64,000 nucleotides of DNA from Halosaccharopolyspora lacisalsi (GCF_014137975.1 NZ_JACGWZ010000004.1:124001-188000); one strand, 5' to 3'; counted from the stretch's first letter, positions 27,512 through 37,491 are shown. Translations and numbers: made by a program. Notes: generated by a model not told the origin, from the letters alone.

Positions 27512-28761
27512 ACGACAAGCCGGATTGGACGGGCAGTCGACTGGAGGTCGAGGTCGGCTCTGCCGCCCACGGCGGCCACTGCGTGGCGCGTCACGAGGGA
27601 CGGGTGGTGTTCGTCCGCCATGCCCTGCCGGGGGAGACCGTGGTGGTGGAAATCACCGAGGACAAGGGCGGCGGTTTCTGCCGGGGTGACGCCGTGGAGG
27701 TACGTTCCGCCGCGGCCGGGCGAGTGACTCCTCCGTGTCCGCTGGCCGATCCCGCCAGAGGCACTCGCCGCTGTGGTGGGTGTGATTGGCAGCACGCCGA
27801 CGGTGAGACGCAACTTGAGCTGAAGTCCTCGGTGGTCACGGAGCAACTGCGTCGTATCGCGGGCATCGACCATCCCGTCGAGGTGCGCGCGCTCCCGGGT
27901 GGACTGCTGCGCTGGCGTAGTCGTGCTCGGACGGCCGTGGACGGCGAAGGCAGACCGGGTTTCCGGGTGCATCGCAGCCACGAGGTGATTCCCATCACGG
28001 ATTGCCCCATCACGATGGAAGCGGCGGTCGGTGCTGTGACCTCGCGGGACTGGTCGCCCGATTCCGAGGTGGAAGTCACGCAGGACGTCGACGACGAAGT
28101 GCACGTGACGGCGCACACGCGTGACCCGCGCCGGGGTCGTGTCAAGCGGGCTTCCCAACGCGTGCAGGGCGGGGAGTTCGCTCGCGAGGAGGCGGTGGGG
28201 CGTTCCTGGAACGTGTCGGCACACGGGTTCTGGCAGGTGCACCCCGCCGCGGCCGACGCTTTCGCCGCCACCGTGGCCAGGATGGCCGCGACACCTTTCG
28301 GTGGTACCGCCTGGGACCTCTACGCGGGTGTCGGCTTGTTCGCCTCGGTGCTGGCCGAGCAGGTCGGTCCCGCCGGCGCGGTGCTCGCGGTGGAATCGGC
28401 TCGCAGCGCGGTGCGCGACGCCACGGCGAACCTGAGCGACCTGCCGCAGGTCGGTTTCCGGTCGGGGCCGGTCGAGAAGGTCCTCGGAGGAAGAGATCTC
28501 GGTGCGGCCGATCCCGACGTGGTCGTGCTCGACCCGCCGCGCAAGGGCGCCGGTCGCGAGGTCGTCGAAGCGATCTCGGCGCGGCGCCCGACGAGGATCG
28601 TGCACGTGGCCTGCGATCCGGCGGCACTGGCGCGGGACGTGGGGCTGTTCGTGGAACAGGGCTACCGGCTCGGGGAGATCGAGGCCTTCGACGCCTTCCC
28701 GATGACTCACCACGTCGAGAGCCTGGCTCTGCTGGAGAGGGACGTTGACTACGCCGAGTGA
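27508..28761 (+). CDS. TrmA/RlmD-type RNA (uracil-C5) methyltransferase with TRAM domain
   Basis: A 417-residue enzyme. An N-terminal TRAM beta barrel (about 10-68) is followed by an iron-sulfur-type cysteine set (Cys77, Cys89, Cys92 in CGGCDWQH, and a fourth in ITDCP). A SAM domain (LYAGVGLFASVLAEQ) carries DPPRKG and the nucleophilic cysteine in HVACDPAALARD. The family methylates uracil C5 in tRNA or rRNA; which base cannot be told. The GTG overlaps the permease stop (GTGA). It is homologous in order to mycobacterial Rv2689c. Confidence 0.9.
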   Translation: MNDKPDWTGSRLEVEVGSAAHGGHCVARHEGRVVFVRHALPGETVVVEITEDKGGGFCRGDAVEVRSAAAGRVTPPCPLADPARGTRRCGGCDWQHADGETQLELKSSVVTEQLRRIAGIDHPVEVRALPGGLLRWRSRARTAVDGEGRPGFRVHRSHEVIPITDCPITMEAAVGAVTSRDWSPDSEVEVTQDVDDEVHVTAHTRDPRRGRVKRASQRVQGGEFAREEAVGRSWNVSAHGFWQVHPAAADAFAATVARMAATPFGGTAWDLYAGVGLFASVLAEQVGPAGAVLAVESARSAVRDATANLSDLPQVGFRSGPVEKVLGGRDLGAADPDVVVLDPPRKGAGREVVEAISARRPTRIVHVACDPAALARDVGLFVEQGYRLGEIEAFDAFPMTHHVESLALLERDVDYAE

Positions 28762-28850
28762 TGTTGCGTACTACAGCAGGACTGAGATCCTCGGTGGGTG
28801 ACCGTGGCGTGGCGGACCGGACCTTGTCGGGTATGGCGCGGACGGCTCCG

Positions 28851-28856
28851 TAGACT
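28851..28856 (+). promoter_or_regulatory. possible -10 element for dxs
   Basis: TAGACT lies about 90 bases before the dxs GTG, with a weak -35-like GTCGGG/TTGTCG about 18-21 bases upstream. The match is consensus-based and weak. Confidence 0.3.
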
Positions 28857-28943
28857 GGCGGGGGCCGCATGGTGGCCGGCCGGTCGATACGAAGAACATG
28901 CGAGCGAACCCGAGTAGTCCGGTACTACGAGCGAGGTGGAGCG

Positions 28944-30887
28944 GTGACGCTGCTGGAGTCCGTGCATGACCCGGCCGATGTCCAGTCCCTGGAGCACGGT
29001 GAGCTGGTCGAGCTGGCGGCCGAGATCAGAACCTTCCTCATCGAGAAGGTCTCCCGCACGGGTGGCCACCTGGGGCCGAACCTGGGGGCCGTGGAGCTGA
29101 CCCTGGCAGTGCATCGGACGTTCGACTCCCCGCGGGACGCCGTGGTCTTCGACACCGGGCACCAAGCCTACGTGCACAAGATCATCACGGGCCGTCGGGA
29201 AGGGTTCGACCGACTGCGCAAGCGTGGCGGGCTGTCGGGGTACCCCTCACGCGCGGAGAGCGAGCACGACTTCGTCGAGAACAGCCACGCCTCGACATCG
29301 CTGTCCTACGCCGACGGGCTCGCCCGCGCGTTCCAACTCGGTGGGCGTGACCAGCACGCGGTGGCGGTCGTGGGTGACGGTGCCCTGACCGGCGGGATGT
29401 GCTGGGAGGCGCTGAACAACATCGCCGCCGACCAGGAACGGCCGCTGGTGATCGTGGTCAACGACAACGGTCGTTCGTACGCACCGACCATCGGCGGACT
29501 GGCCGAGCACCTGGCCTCGCTGCGACTGCGTCCCGGCTACGAGCGTGCCCTGGAGAACGGTCGCCGCACCGTGCGTAACCTCCCCGTCGTCGGCAGGCCG
29601 CTCTACACCGGCCTGCACGCCGCCAAGAGCGGGATCAAGGACGCGCTGAGCCCGCAGGTGATGTTCTCCGATCTCGGCATCAAGTACCTGGGGCCGGTGG
29701 ACGGTCACGACATGCGTGCGCTGGAGTACGCACTGACGATGGCCAAGACCTTCGGCGGCCCGGTGATCGTGCACGCGGTCACTCAGAAGGGCAACGGCTT
29801 CGCCCCGGCGGAGAACCACGAGGCCGACCAGATGCACCAGGTGAAGGTGATCGACCCGCAGACCGGTGTTCCGGCCGCCCCCGCACCGCGGAGCTGGACC
29901 AATGTCTTCTCCGAGGAACTGGTACGCATCGGGGGCGAGCGTGACGACGTCGTGGCCGTCACGGCGGCCATGCTCGGCCCCACCGAGCTCGACAAGTTCG
30001 CCGAGGCCTATCCACAGCGCTGTTTCGACGTGGGCATCGCCGAACAGCACGCGATGACTTCGGCCGCCGGTATGGCCATGGGCGGGTTGCACCCCGTCTT
30101 CGCGGTGTACTCCACTTTCCTCAACCGCGCTTTCGATCAGCTGTTGATGGACGTGGCGCTGCATTGCCAACCGGTGACGGTGACCCTGGACCGCTCCGGT
30201 GTCACCGGCGACGACGGCCCCAGCCACAACGGCATGTGGGACCTGTCGATCCTCGGGGTGGTGCCGGGGATCCGCGTCGCGGCGCCGCGCGATGCCGGGA
30301 CGTTGCGCGAGGAGCTGCGCGAGGCCGTCGCGGTCGACGACGGCCCCACCGTGGTGCGTTTCTCGAAGGGTTCGGTCATCGACGAGGTTCCGGCGTTGGA
30401 ACGCGTCGGTGGTGTTGACGTGCTGCGGCGTCCGGCCTCCGAGGAGGACCGTGACGTGCTGCTGGTCGCGATCGGCGCCTTCGGCGAGCTCGCCGTGGCT
30501 GCCGCGGAACGGCTCGCGGACCAGGGCATCGGGGTCACCGTGGTGGATCCGCGCTGGGTGCTTCCGGTGCCGCGGGTGGTGCTGGACATGGCCGCCGAAC
30601 ACCGCCACGTCGTGACGCTGGAGGACTGCGGTCGCCACGGTGGCTTCGGTTCGGCATTGGCCGCGGAGTTGCGCGACGCCGACATCGATGTCGCCCTGCG
30701 CGACCTGGCGATCCCGAATCGTTTCCCGGAGCACGCTTCGCGTGGCGAGGTGCTGGCGGAGCTGGGCCTGACCGAGCAGGGTGTCGCCCGACGCGTGACC
30801 GAGTGGGTGTCCGACCGCCTCGGTGGGTCGCTCGACGAGACCGACGCCCACGTGGCCACGGGCGGGGAACCGCCGCACGATGAATGA
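28944..30887 (+). CDS. dxs: 1-deoxy-D-xylulose-5-phosphate synthase
   Basis: First committed enzyme of the MEP isoprenoid pathway: pyruvate plus glyceraldehyde-3-phosphate to DXP, using thiamine diphosphate. It has 647 residues. The TPP/Mg motif [17 protein letters not shown] is near 150, the catalytic Glu is in GIAEQHAMT near 370, and the transketolase pyrimidine and C-terminal domains follow. GTG 28944 has AGGTGGAG 5 bases upstream; the longer frame from 28869 is rejected. A hairpin terminator follows the stop closely. Confidence 0.95.
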   Translation: MTLLESVHDPADVQSLEHGELVELAAEIRTFLIEKVSRTGGHLGPNLGAVELTLAVHRTFDSPRDAVVFDTGHQAYVHKIITGRREGFDRLRKRGGLSGYPSRAESEHDFVENSHASTSLSYADGLARAFQLGGRDQHAVAVVGDGALTGGMCWEALNNIAADQERPLVIVVNDNGRSYAPTIGGLAEHLASLRLRPGYERALENGRRTVRNLPVVGRPLYTGLHAAKSGIKDALSPQVMFSDLGIKYLGPVDGHDMRALEYALTMAKTFGGPVIVHAVTQKGNGFAPAENHEADQMHQVKVIDPQTGVPAAPAPRSWTNVFSEELVRIGGERDDVVAVTAAMLGPTELDKFAEAYPQRCFDVGIAEQHAMTSAAGMAMGGLHPVFAVYSTFLNRAFDQLLMDVALHCQPVTVTLDRSGVTGDDGPSHNGMWDLSILGVVPGIRVAAPRDAGTLREELREAVAVDDGPTVVRFSKGSVIDEVPALERVGGVDVLRRPASEEDRDVLLVAIGAFGELAVAAAERLADQGIGVTVVDPRWVLPVPRVVLDMAAEHRHVVTLEDCGRHGGFGSALAAELRDADIDVALRDLAIPNRFPEHASRGEVLAELGLTEQGVARRVTEWVSDRLGGSLDETDAHVATGGEPPHDE

Positions 30888-30899
30888 GCAAGCCATGCC

Positions 30900-30921
30900 C
30901 CGGCCCCTCACGAGGGGCCGG
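30900..30921 (+). terminator. short hairpin terminator after dxs
   Basis: A 9-bp GC-rich stem (30900-30908 with 30913-30921) with a CACG loop begins 12 bases after the dxs stop. The response-regulator start lies only 20 bases downstream, so termination may be partial. Confidence 0.6.
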
Positions 30922-30940
30922 ATTGTGGCACGGTGAACGT

Positions 30941-31639
30941 GTGCGGATCCTTGTTGTGGAGGACGAGCAGCCGTTGGCGGATGCGGTCGCACGAGGGCTG
31001 CGCAAGGCGGGTATGGCCGTCGACGTCGCTTACGACGGTGCGAGCGGCCAGGAGAAGGCTTCGATCACCCGCTACGACGTCATCGTGCTCGATCGGGACC
31101 TGCCGGAACTCTCCGGTGACCAACTGTGCCGGGAAGTGGTCGAGTCGGGGGAACTCACTCGAGTGATCATGCTTACCGCCAGCGGTACCGTCCAGGACCG
31201 CGTGGAAGGGCTGTCGCTGGGTGCCGACGACTACCTCGCCAAGCCGTTCGCGTTCGACGAGTTGACCGCTCGGGTGCGGGCCCTGGGCAGGCGTTCCACT
31301 CCCGCCGTTCCGCCGCTGCTCACCGCTCGTGGTCTCACGCTGGACTCGGCCAGGCGTCGAGTGTGCCGCCGTGGTGGCGAGGTCGAGTTGACCCGCAAGG
31401 AGTTCGGCGTCCTGGAGGTGCTGCTCGCCGCCGAGGGCGCGGTGGTCAGTTCCGAGGAGCTGTTGGAACGGGTGTGGGACGAATACGCCGATCCGTTCAC
31501 CACGACCGTGCGGGTCACCGTGATGACACTGCGCAAGAAACTGGGGGAGCCGAGCTTGATCGAGACGATGGTCGGCTCCGGCTACCGAGTCCCCACGGCC
31601 GGGCGGGGGACCGACTCCGGCACCGCGAGTGCGGACTGA
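30941..31639 (+). CDS. two-component response regulator, OmpR/PhoB family
   Basis: A 232-residue transcription factor. The receiver domain (1-115) has the acidic pocket VVEDE, phospho-acceptor Asp51 in VLDRDLP, and Lys in AKPF. The C-terminal winged helix (about 130-225) has LTRKEFGVLEVLL and RVTVMTLRKKLG. The GTG has GGTGA upstream. It is followed after 3 bases by its cognate histidine kinase. Target genes are not evident; none of the neighbours is obviously regulated. Confidence 0.9.
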   Translation: MRILVVEDEQPLADAVARGLRKAGMAVDVAYDGASGQEKASITRYDVIVLDRDLPELSGDQLCREVVESGELTRVIMLTASGTVQDRVEGLSLGADDYLAKPFAFDELTARVRALGRRSTPAVPPLLTARGLTLDSARRRVCRRGGEVELTRKEFGVLEVLLAAEGAVVSSEELLERVWDEYADPFTTTVRVTVMTLRKKLGEPSLIETMVGSGYRVPTAGRGTDSGTASAD

Positions 31640-31642
31640 GCC

Positions 31643-32818
31643 GTGGTGCGGGGGCGTGCGGCCCTGAGGGCGCTGTCCGCGTCCGCGCGCCCTGCCGTGC
31701 GCAGGGGGCCGGGATTGCGGCTGAGGCTGACCCTGCTCGCCACCGGGCTGGTCGCCATCGTGAGTGCGCTGCTGTTGTGGCTGGGATGGTTGCTGGTCGG
31801 CAATGTCGTGAGCGCGGTTCCTCGACTGCCGGGGGAGACCACGGTCCGGGTGGACGGCGTGCCGGTCCCGACGCACCAGTTGGGTGCGGTGTTGCGGGAA
31901 TCGGCACGAGAACAGGTGTTGGTGGTCGGCGGATCCGCCTTCGTGACCGTCGTCGTGGCGGCAGCCGTACTCGCCTGGACCGTGACCGGCCGGGTGCTGA
32001 GTCCGCTGCACGAGGTCACCGAGTACGCCCGCCGACTGTCGGTCGAGTCGCTCGGGGAACGTATCGGTCTGGAGGGGCCGCGCGACGAGGTGGCCGAACT
32101 CGCCGACACCTTCGACGCGATGCTCGATCGTCTTCAGTCCGCCTTCGAATCACAGCGACGCTTCGTTGCCAATGCCAGTCATGAACTGCGCACCCCGCTG
32201 TCGGTGATCCGTACCGAACTGGACGTGACGCTGTCCGATCCGGACGCCGACGCCGCCGAGCTGCGCCGGATGGCGGGAGTGGTCCGGGAAGCCACCACCA
32301 AGTCGGAGCGATTGGTGGAGTCGTTGCTACTGCTGGCCAGGACGGAGGGAGCGGAGCTGGCGGTGCGCGAGCCGGTCGATCTCACCGATCTCGTGCACCG
32401 TGCGCTCTCCGCCGTCTCCGGGGAGACGCGGGAACGCGGATTGAGCGTGCACCGTTGTGCCGAGCCGACCTTCGCCGTGGGAGATCCGGCCCTCCTGGAG
32501 CGGGTGGTGGGCAATCTGGTGGAAAACGCGGTCCGGCACAACGTCGACGACGGCTGGATCGAGATCACCACGCATGGTGGTCCCCGGTGGGCACTGCTGC
32601 ACGTGGTGGCTTCGGGCGCGGAAGTGGCTCCGGACCGAGCCGAGGCGTTGTTCGAGCCGTTCCGCCGGGCGGGGGTACCGCGCACGATGCGCACCGGTGC
32701 CGGTCTGGGCTTGTCCATCGTGCGGGCGGCGGTACTGGCTCACGGCGGTCGAGTCCGGGCCGAACCGGTGTCCGGTGGCGGACTGGCGGTGACCGTCGAG
32801 CTTCCCGTCGCACCGTGA
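31643..32818 (+). CDS. sensor histidine kinase, two transmembrane helices with HAMP
   Basis: A 391-residue membrane kinase. TM1 is about 27-52, a short extracytoplasmic loop of about 40 residues follows, TM2 is about 92-115, then HAMP (about 116-170). The dimerisation/phosphorylation helix has His180 in ASHELRTPLSVIRTE. The ATPase domain has the N box NLVENAVRHN and GAGLGLSIVR. The small sensor loop gives no hint of the signal. The GTG start lies 3 bases after the regulator stop, so the two are an operon. Confidence 0.9.
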   Translation: MVRGRAALRALSASARPAVRRGPGLRLRLTLLATGLVAIVSALLLWLGWLLVGNVVSAVPRLPGETTVRVDGVPVPTHQLGAVLRESAREQVLVVGGSAFVTVVVAAAVLAWTVTGRVLSPLHEVTEYARRLSVESLGERIGLEGPRDEVAELADTFDAMLDRLQSAFESQRRFVANASHELRTPLSVIRTELDVTLSDPDADAAELRRMAGVVREATTKSERLVESLLLLARTEGAELAVREPVDLTDLVHRALSAVSGETRERGLSVHRCAEPTFAVGDPALLERVVGNLVENAVRHNVDDGWIEITTHGGPRWALLHVVASGAEVAPDRAEALFEPFRRAGVPRTMRTGAGLGLSIVRAAVLAHGGRVRAEPVSGGGLAVTVELPVAP

Positions 32819-32866
32819 CCGGTGTGCGGGCCGGCATGCCTCCGCTCACTCGTGGGGAGAGTCCCG

Positions 32867-33470
32867 TCAGGACGCGAGGACGCTGGAAAACTGCCACGGG
32901 TCGGTGGTGTGCGCATCGTCGTGGGAAACCGTGAGCGAGTCCGTACCGGTGTTGTGCGGGGTCCAGCCGGTGGCCACGGAGGGGCGTTCGCCCAGGTAGG
33001 GGTTCGCCGCCGCCAGCACTTCGTCGCGCTCCGGTGTGCGGAAAGCCCGCGTCGGTTCGGCGAGCATCGTGGTGGCGACGTCGGTGAGAGCCTGCTTGGT
33101 CAGGTGACTCACCAGGCCCGGGTTGGTTCCGTGCTCCACGACCGCCGTGGGCCCCGGGGAGCGAGTTTCTCGTGCCAGCTCGTAGAGCCGCGTGTGACGG
33201 TGGTAGGTGGTTCGTTCGATCGGGGAGTGGAGCCGTCCCCGTTGGAGGACCACGTCTCGATCGGGGTGCCGGACGTAGCGTGCTCCCGTGGCCAGCTTCT
33301 CGGGATGTGTTCCCGTAGCTCGGCCATGTCCATGACGGTGAGGTCACGGAAGTCCGGCTTCGGGGACGCAGCAGCGGCGGCTGTAGACAACGGGAGACGG
33401 CACCACAGTCGAGGATCAGGATCCGGCCTTCGAAGTCGGCCTGCCAGTCAGCGTCCGTGATCCGAGGTGT
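32867..33470 (-). pseudogene. remnant of homospermidine synthase / saccharopine-reductase-like gene
   Basis: Fragments of a homospermidine synthase-like enzyme lie in three different minus-strand frames. First comes DFEGRILILDCGAVSRCLQ (near 33440-33380), then DFRDLTVMDMAELREHIP (33365-33305), then GPTAVVEHGTNPGLVSHLTK onward to the C-terminal DPWQFSS. Frame changes fall near 33368 and 33300. In the last frame at least two internal stretches of the normal protein of about 470 residues are missing: after VRHPDRDVV, and before the C-terminal PYLGERPSVATGW. The gene is clearly dead. Identification is by recalled family motifs (EHGANPGLVSH, WTP, DPWQF). Confidence 0.75.
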
Positions 33471-33499
33471 ACGGGTTCGACACCGGCCCCGGTGCCACC

Positions 33500-33976
33500 C
33501 CTGCGCCGTCGTCGTTGTCCGGAGATCCACAGTCGCAGGGCGACGATGTCCAGCTCGACGGGCACGTTACCGGTGGTGACGATGCGGGGCCGTCACCGAG
33601 CTTGGCCGTGGTCTCGGGAACGTAGTGGCCGTCCTCCAGCCGGTAGGCGGCGACCTCCACGGGGCCGCGCCGATCCTGGGTCACGCTCCAGAGGTGGGAA
33701 ATCCTCGCGTGCGCGCAGGACTCGAACTCGCGCTGCTGCTCCGACCACGTGTTGTCCGGGGACCAGATCTCGCCGAACAGCAGGACGTTGGCGGTTCGGA
33801 GGAGGGGCCGATCGGAGGAGTGTCGAGCCCGGCGAAGTCGGGGCCCCCGCGGTGCGGTTCGCGGTGCTGATCTCCACCCCGACACCGCCGAGCGCGTAGA
33901 GATCGGTGCGGGCGAGTTCGTGCTGAACTAGCGTGGTCACCGGTCCCCACTTCTGCTCTGTGCTCGTTCTCGTCAT
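33500..33976 (-). pseudogene. remnant of Uma2-family (DUF820) restriction-nuclease-fold gene
   Basis: Pieces of an actinobacterial Uma2 protein can be joined only by changing frame at least three times. They are LYALGGVGVEISTANRTAGAP (33905-33845), then DFAGLDTPP, then ANVLLFGEIWSPDNTWSEQQ through YRLEDGHYVPETTAKLGDGP (33800-33590), then VPVELDIVALRLW. The N-terminal third is also missing. The EIWSPDN stretch holds the PD-(D/E)xK-like core of the family. It lies next to the homospermidine synthase remnant, marking a decaying accessory patch. Confidence 0.7.
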
Positions 33977-34010
33977 GCCATGAGGCAGCTCACATCGGCC
34001 GCCGACATGC

Positions 34011-34048
34011 GAAACGGGGCCCGGACGAACACGTCCGGGCCCCGTTTC
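34011..34048 (-). terminator. fadB terminator, 17-bp perfect hairpin
   Basis: 34011-34027 pairs perfectly with 34032-34048 around AACA; the stem lies 12 bases after the fadB stop. Its flanks end in AAA/TTT, giving a short U-run on the minus-strand transcript. Confidence 0.85.
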
Positions 34049-34059
34049 GACGGCTCGAT

Positions 34060-36168
34060 TCAGTCGGTGGGCACGCTGGCCACGCCCGGCTGCAGGAACC
34101 GCTTGCCGTTGACCTGCTCGGAGTAGCCGGCCCGGTCCAGGTACGGGGTGATGCCGCCGAGCCAGAACGGCCAGCCGGCACCGAGGATCATGCCCAGGTC
34201 GAGGTCCTGGGCCTCCATGACCACGCCCTCGTCGAGCATGATCCGGGCCTCCTCGGCCAGCGCCCGCAGCGACCGCTCGCGGACCTGCTCCTCGGTCGAG
34301 GGCCGGTCACCTTGCTTCCACAGCTCGGCGACCTCCGGATCGAGGACCTGGTTGCCCTGGTCGTCGGTCCGCCACACACCCGTCTTGCCCGCCTCGACGA
34401 AGCGCTGCAGGTTCTCGCTGAGGCCGAAGCGCTGCGGGTAGGCGGCGTGCATAGTCTCGTTGACGTGCTGGGCGATGGCCGGGCCGACGAGCTCCAACAA
34501 CACCATCGGGCTCATCGGCAGCCCGAGGGGGTTCAGGGCGCGGTCGGCGACCTCGAACGGCGTTCCCTCGTCGACGGAGGCGATGACCTCGCCGAGGAAT
34601 CGGGTCAGCAGCCGGTTGACCACGAAGGCCGGAGCGTCGGAGACGAGCACGCAGGACTTCTTCAGCTGCTTTCCGACCGAGAACGCCGTGGCCAGCGAGG
34701 CGTCGTCGGTGGACGTGCCACGTACCACCTCCAGCAGCGGCAGTACCGCCACGGGGTTGAAGAAGTGGAAACCCACGACCCGCTCGGGGTGCTCCAGCGT
34801 CGAGGCCATCTCCGAGACCGACAGCGAGGAGGTGTTGGTGGCCAGGATCGCCTCCGGCGAGACGTACCGCTCCAGCTCACCGAAGACCTGCTGCTTGATC
34901 GACATCTTCTCGAAGACGGCCTCGAGGATGAAGTCCGCGTCGGCGAAGGCCTGCTTGTCCAGCGATCCGGAGACCAGGGACTTGAGCTTGTTGACCTCGT
35001 CGCCGGTGATCCGGCCCTTCCCGGCGAGCTTGTCGATCTCGCCGTGGACGTAGGCCACTCCCTTGTCGATGCGCTCCTGGTCGATGTCGGTGAGCACGAC
35101 GGGGACCTGGAGGCGGCGCAGGAACAGCAACGCGAGCTGACCGGCCATGAGTCCGGCACCGACCACGCCGACCTTGTTGACCTGCCGGGCCAACGACTTG
35201 TCCGGGGCACCGGCCGGTTTCTTGGCCCGCTTCTGGGTCAGGTCGAAGGAGTACAGGCCCGCCCGCAGCTCGTCGGACATCAGCGCGTTCGTCAGGGACT
35301 CGGTCTCGGCCGCGTACCCGGCGTCGAGATCGTCGTTGCGCGCCATCTCGATCAGCTCGACGGCCCGGCTCACGGCGGGGGAGGCACCGTGGGTCTTGGC
35401 CTCGACGATGTCCCTGGCCCTGTTGACGGCGTCGTCCCACGCCTGGCCGCGGTCGATGGTCGGTCGCTGCACCCGAACCTCACCGGACAGCACGCGAGCC
35501 GCCCAGCGCAGCGACTCCTCGAGGAAGTCCGGGGAGTCCAGCTCGACGTCGAAGATGCCCATTCCGGTGGCCTTGCCCGGGTCGAGCATCTTGTTCTGGT
35601 TGAGCGAGTTCTCCAGGATGACCGTGACGGCGCCGTCCGCGCCGATCAGGTTCGGCAGCAGCTGGGTACCTCCCCATCCGGGGAACAGTCCGAGGAAGCA
35701 CTCGGGGAAGGCGATCGCGCCGGCGTTGGAGGCCACGGTGCGGTAGTGGCAGGACAACGCCAGCTCCAGGCCGCCACCGAGCGCGGCACCGTTGACCAGC
35801 GCGAAGGTCGGGATGGTCGACTCGGTCAGGCGACGGAACACCTCGTGGCCCGCCCTGGCGACATGGTGGGCCTGCTCGCGCTCACGGATCTCACCGATGC
35901 CGTCCAGGTCCGCGCCGACGGCGAACACGAAGGGCTTTCCGGTGACCGTGATGGCGGTGGGTTCCGCGGCGAAGGCCTCGTCGAGAGCCGCGTCCAGGCT
36001 CGCCAGGCCCGCGGGACCGAAGGTCGAGGGGCGGGTGTGGTCGTGACCGTTGTCGACGGTGACCAGGGCGATCCGACCGTCCACACCCGGAACCTCGATC
36101 AGGCGGGTGAACGCTCGGGTGACGACCTCGTTCGGAAAGACCGCCGCGGAGTTCTGCTGCGTGCTCAC
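34060..36168 (-). CDS. fadB: fatty-acid oxidation complex alpha subunit: enoyl-CoA hydratase / 3-hydroxyacyl-CoA dehydrogenase
   Basis: A 702-residue bifunctional beta-oxidation enzyme. The crotonase domain (about 15-220) has the oxyanion-hole region NGAALGGGLELALSCHYR and PGWGGTQLLP. The NAD-binding domain (about 325-510) has VGVVGAGLMAGQLA and the dehydrogenase NPV motif (FHFFNPVAVLPLLEVV), followed by the two C-terminal dehydrogenase domains. The GTG start overlaps the thiolase stop (GTGA), so the alpha and beta subunits are co-translated from a fadA-fadB operon. Confidence 0.93.
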   Translation of the reverse strand: MSTQQNSAAVFPNEVVTRAFTRLIEVPGVDGRIALVTVDNGHDHTRPSTFGPAGLASLDAALDEAFAAEPTAITVTGKPFVFAVGADLDGIGEIREREQAHHVARAGHEVFRRLTESTIPTFALVNGAALGGGLELALSCHYRTVASNAGAIAFPECFLGLFPGWGGTQLLPNLIGADGAVTVILENSLNQNKMLDPGKATGMGIFDVELDSPDFLEESLRWAARVLSGEVRVQRPTIDRGQAWDDAVNRARDIVEAKTHGASPAVSRAVELIEMARNDDLDAGYAAETESLTNALMSDELRAGLYSFDLTQKRAKKPAGAPDKSLARQVNKVGVVGAGLMAGQLALLFLRRLQVPVVLTDIDQERIDKGVAYVHGEIDKLAGKGRITGDEVNKLKSLVSGSLDKQAFADADFILEAVFEKMSIKQQVFGELERYVSPEAILATNTSSLSVSEMASTLEHPERVVGFHFFNPVAVLPLLEVVRGTSTDDASLATAFSVGKQLKKSCVLVSDAPAFVVNRLLTRFLGEVIASVDEGTPFEVADRALNPLGLPMSPMVLLELVGPAIAQHVNETMHAAYPQRFGLSENLQRFVEAGKTGVWRTDDQGNQVLDPEVAELWKQGDRPSTEEQVRERSLRALAEEARIMLDEGVVMEAQDLDLGMILGAGWPFWLGGITPYLDRAGYSEQVNGKRFLQPGVASVPTD

Positions 36169-37421
36169 TGCGTACCCCCCTTGTGGGCTCCCCCGGTGTA
36201 GTGCGGGTTCTCCCAGATCACCGTGCCGCCCATGCCGAAGCCGACGCACATGGTGGTGATGCCGTAGCGGACATCGGGATTGTCGGCGAAGTGGCGGGAG
36301 AGCTGGCTCATCAGACGGACGCCGGAGGAAGCCAGCGGGTGCCCGCAGGCGATCGCACCGCCCCACGGGTTGACCCGATCGTCGTCCTCGGCGATGCCGA
36401 AGTGGTCCAGGAAGGCCAGCACCTGGACCGCGAAGGCTTCGTTGATCTCGAACAGTCCGATGTCGTCGATGGACAACCCGGCCCGCTCCAGGGCCTTCTC
36501 GGTGGCCGGGATCGGCCCGGTTCCCATGACCTCCGGCTCCACTCCCGCGAAGGAGTAGCCGACCAGGCGCATCCCCACGGGCAGGCCGAGCTCGGCGGCG
36601 GTGTCCTCGGCGGCGAGGAGGCAGCCTGTGGCACCGTCGTTGAGTCCGGCGGCGTTACCGGGCGTGACCCGGCCGTGCGGACGGAACGGCGTCTTGAGTC
36701 CTTGCAGGCTCTCGACCGTGGTCTCCGGACGGGGCGGTTCGTCGGCGGTGGCCAGTCCCCAGCCCTGCTCGGCGGAACGGATGGCCACCGGTGCCAGGTC
36801 CGCGGCGATCCTGCCCGCCTTGGCGGCCGCGCCGAAGCGCTGCTGGCTCAGGGCGGCGTAGGCGTCGGCGCGCTGCTTGCTGATCTCGGGATAGCGGTCG
36901 TGCAGGTTCTCGGCGGTGGAGCCCATCACCATCGCCGAGGAGTCGACGATCTTGTCCGAGACGAATCGGGGGTTGGGGTCCGCCCCCTCGCCCATCGGGT
37001 GATGCCCCATGTGCTCGACGCCGCCGGCGATGGTGATGTCCTGGGCGCCGAAGGCGATCCCGCCCGCGGTCGTGGTCACCGCCGTCATCGCTCCCGCGCA
37101 CATGCGGTCGATGGCGAAGCCGGGGACGGATTTGGGCAGGCCGGCCAGCAGTGATGCCGTCCGTCCGATGGTCATTCCCTGGTCGCCGGTCTGGGTGGTC
37201 GCCGCGATGGCGACCTCGTCGACGCGCTCGGCGGGCATCTCGGGATGGCGTCGCAACAGCTCCCGGATGACCTTGACGATCATGTCGTCCGCGCGTGTCT
37301 CGGCGTACATGCCTTTCGGTCCGGCCTTGCCGAACGGCGTGCGGACGCCGTCGACGAAGACCACGTTCCGCAGGGCACGTGGTGCGCTGGTGTCGGCGGG
37401 TGCCGACGCAGGTGCGGCCAC
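36165..37421 (-). CDS. fadA: acetyl-CoA acyltransferase (thiolase)
   Basis: A 418-residue thiolase cleaving 3-ketoacyl-CoA. Active residues are visible: nucleophile Cys in DRMCAGAMTAV (about 108), NEAFAV, His in CGHPLASSG (about 360), and the second Cys in TTMCVGFGMGG (about 400). GTG 37421 has AAGGAG 6 bases upstream. It is the first gene of the operon with fadB. Two palindromic operators lie 60-105 bases upstream of the start. Confidence 0.93.
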   Translation of the reverse strand: MAAPASAPADTSAPRALRNVVFVDGVRTPFGKAGPKGMYAETRADDMIVKVIRELLRRHPEMPAERVDEVAIAATTQTGDQGMTIGRTASLLAGLPKSVPGFAIDRMCAGAMTAVTTTAGGIAFGAQDITIAGGVEHMGHHPMGEGADPNPRFVSDKIVDSSAMVMGSTAENLHDRYPEISKQRADAYAALSQQRFGAAAKAGRIAADLAPVAIRSAEQGWGLATADEPPRPETTVESLQGLKTPFRPHGRVTPGNAAGLNDGATGCLLAAEDTAAELGLPVGMRLVGYSFAGVEPEVMGTGPIPATEKALERAGLSIDDIGLFEINEAFAVQVLAFLDHFGIAEDDDRVNPWGGAIACGHPLASSGVRLMSQLSRHFADNPDVRYGITTMCVGFGMGGTVIWENPHYTGGAHKGGTQ

Positions 37422-37479
37422 GGCGTACTCCTTGTCGGTGTGGTGTCAGCCTCGGCCGCGGGCGAGGAGGCCACGCCGC

Positions 37480-37491
37480 TACCGGCCGGTA
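37480..37491. promoter_or_regulatory. operator palindrome 1 of the fadAB promoter
   Basis: TACCGGCCGGTA is a perfect 12-bp palindrome. Its centre is 32 bases (three helical turns) from a second copy. The form suits a TetR-family repressor dimer; the regulator itself is not in the window. Confidence 0.7.
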
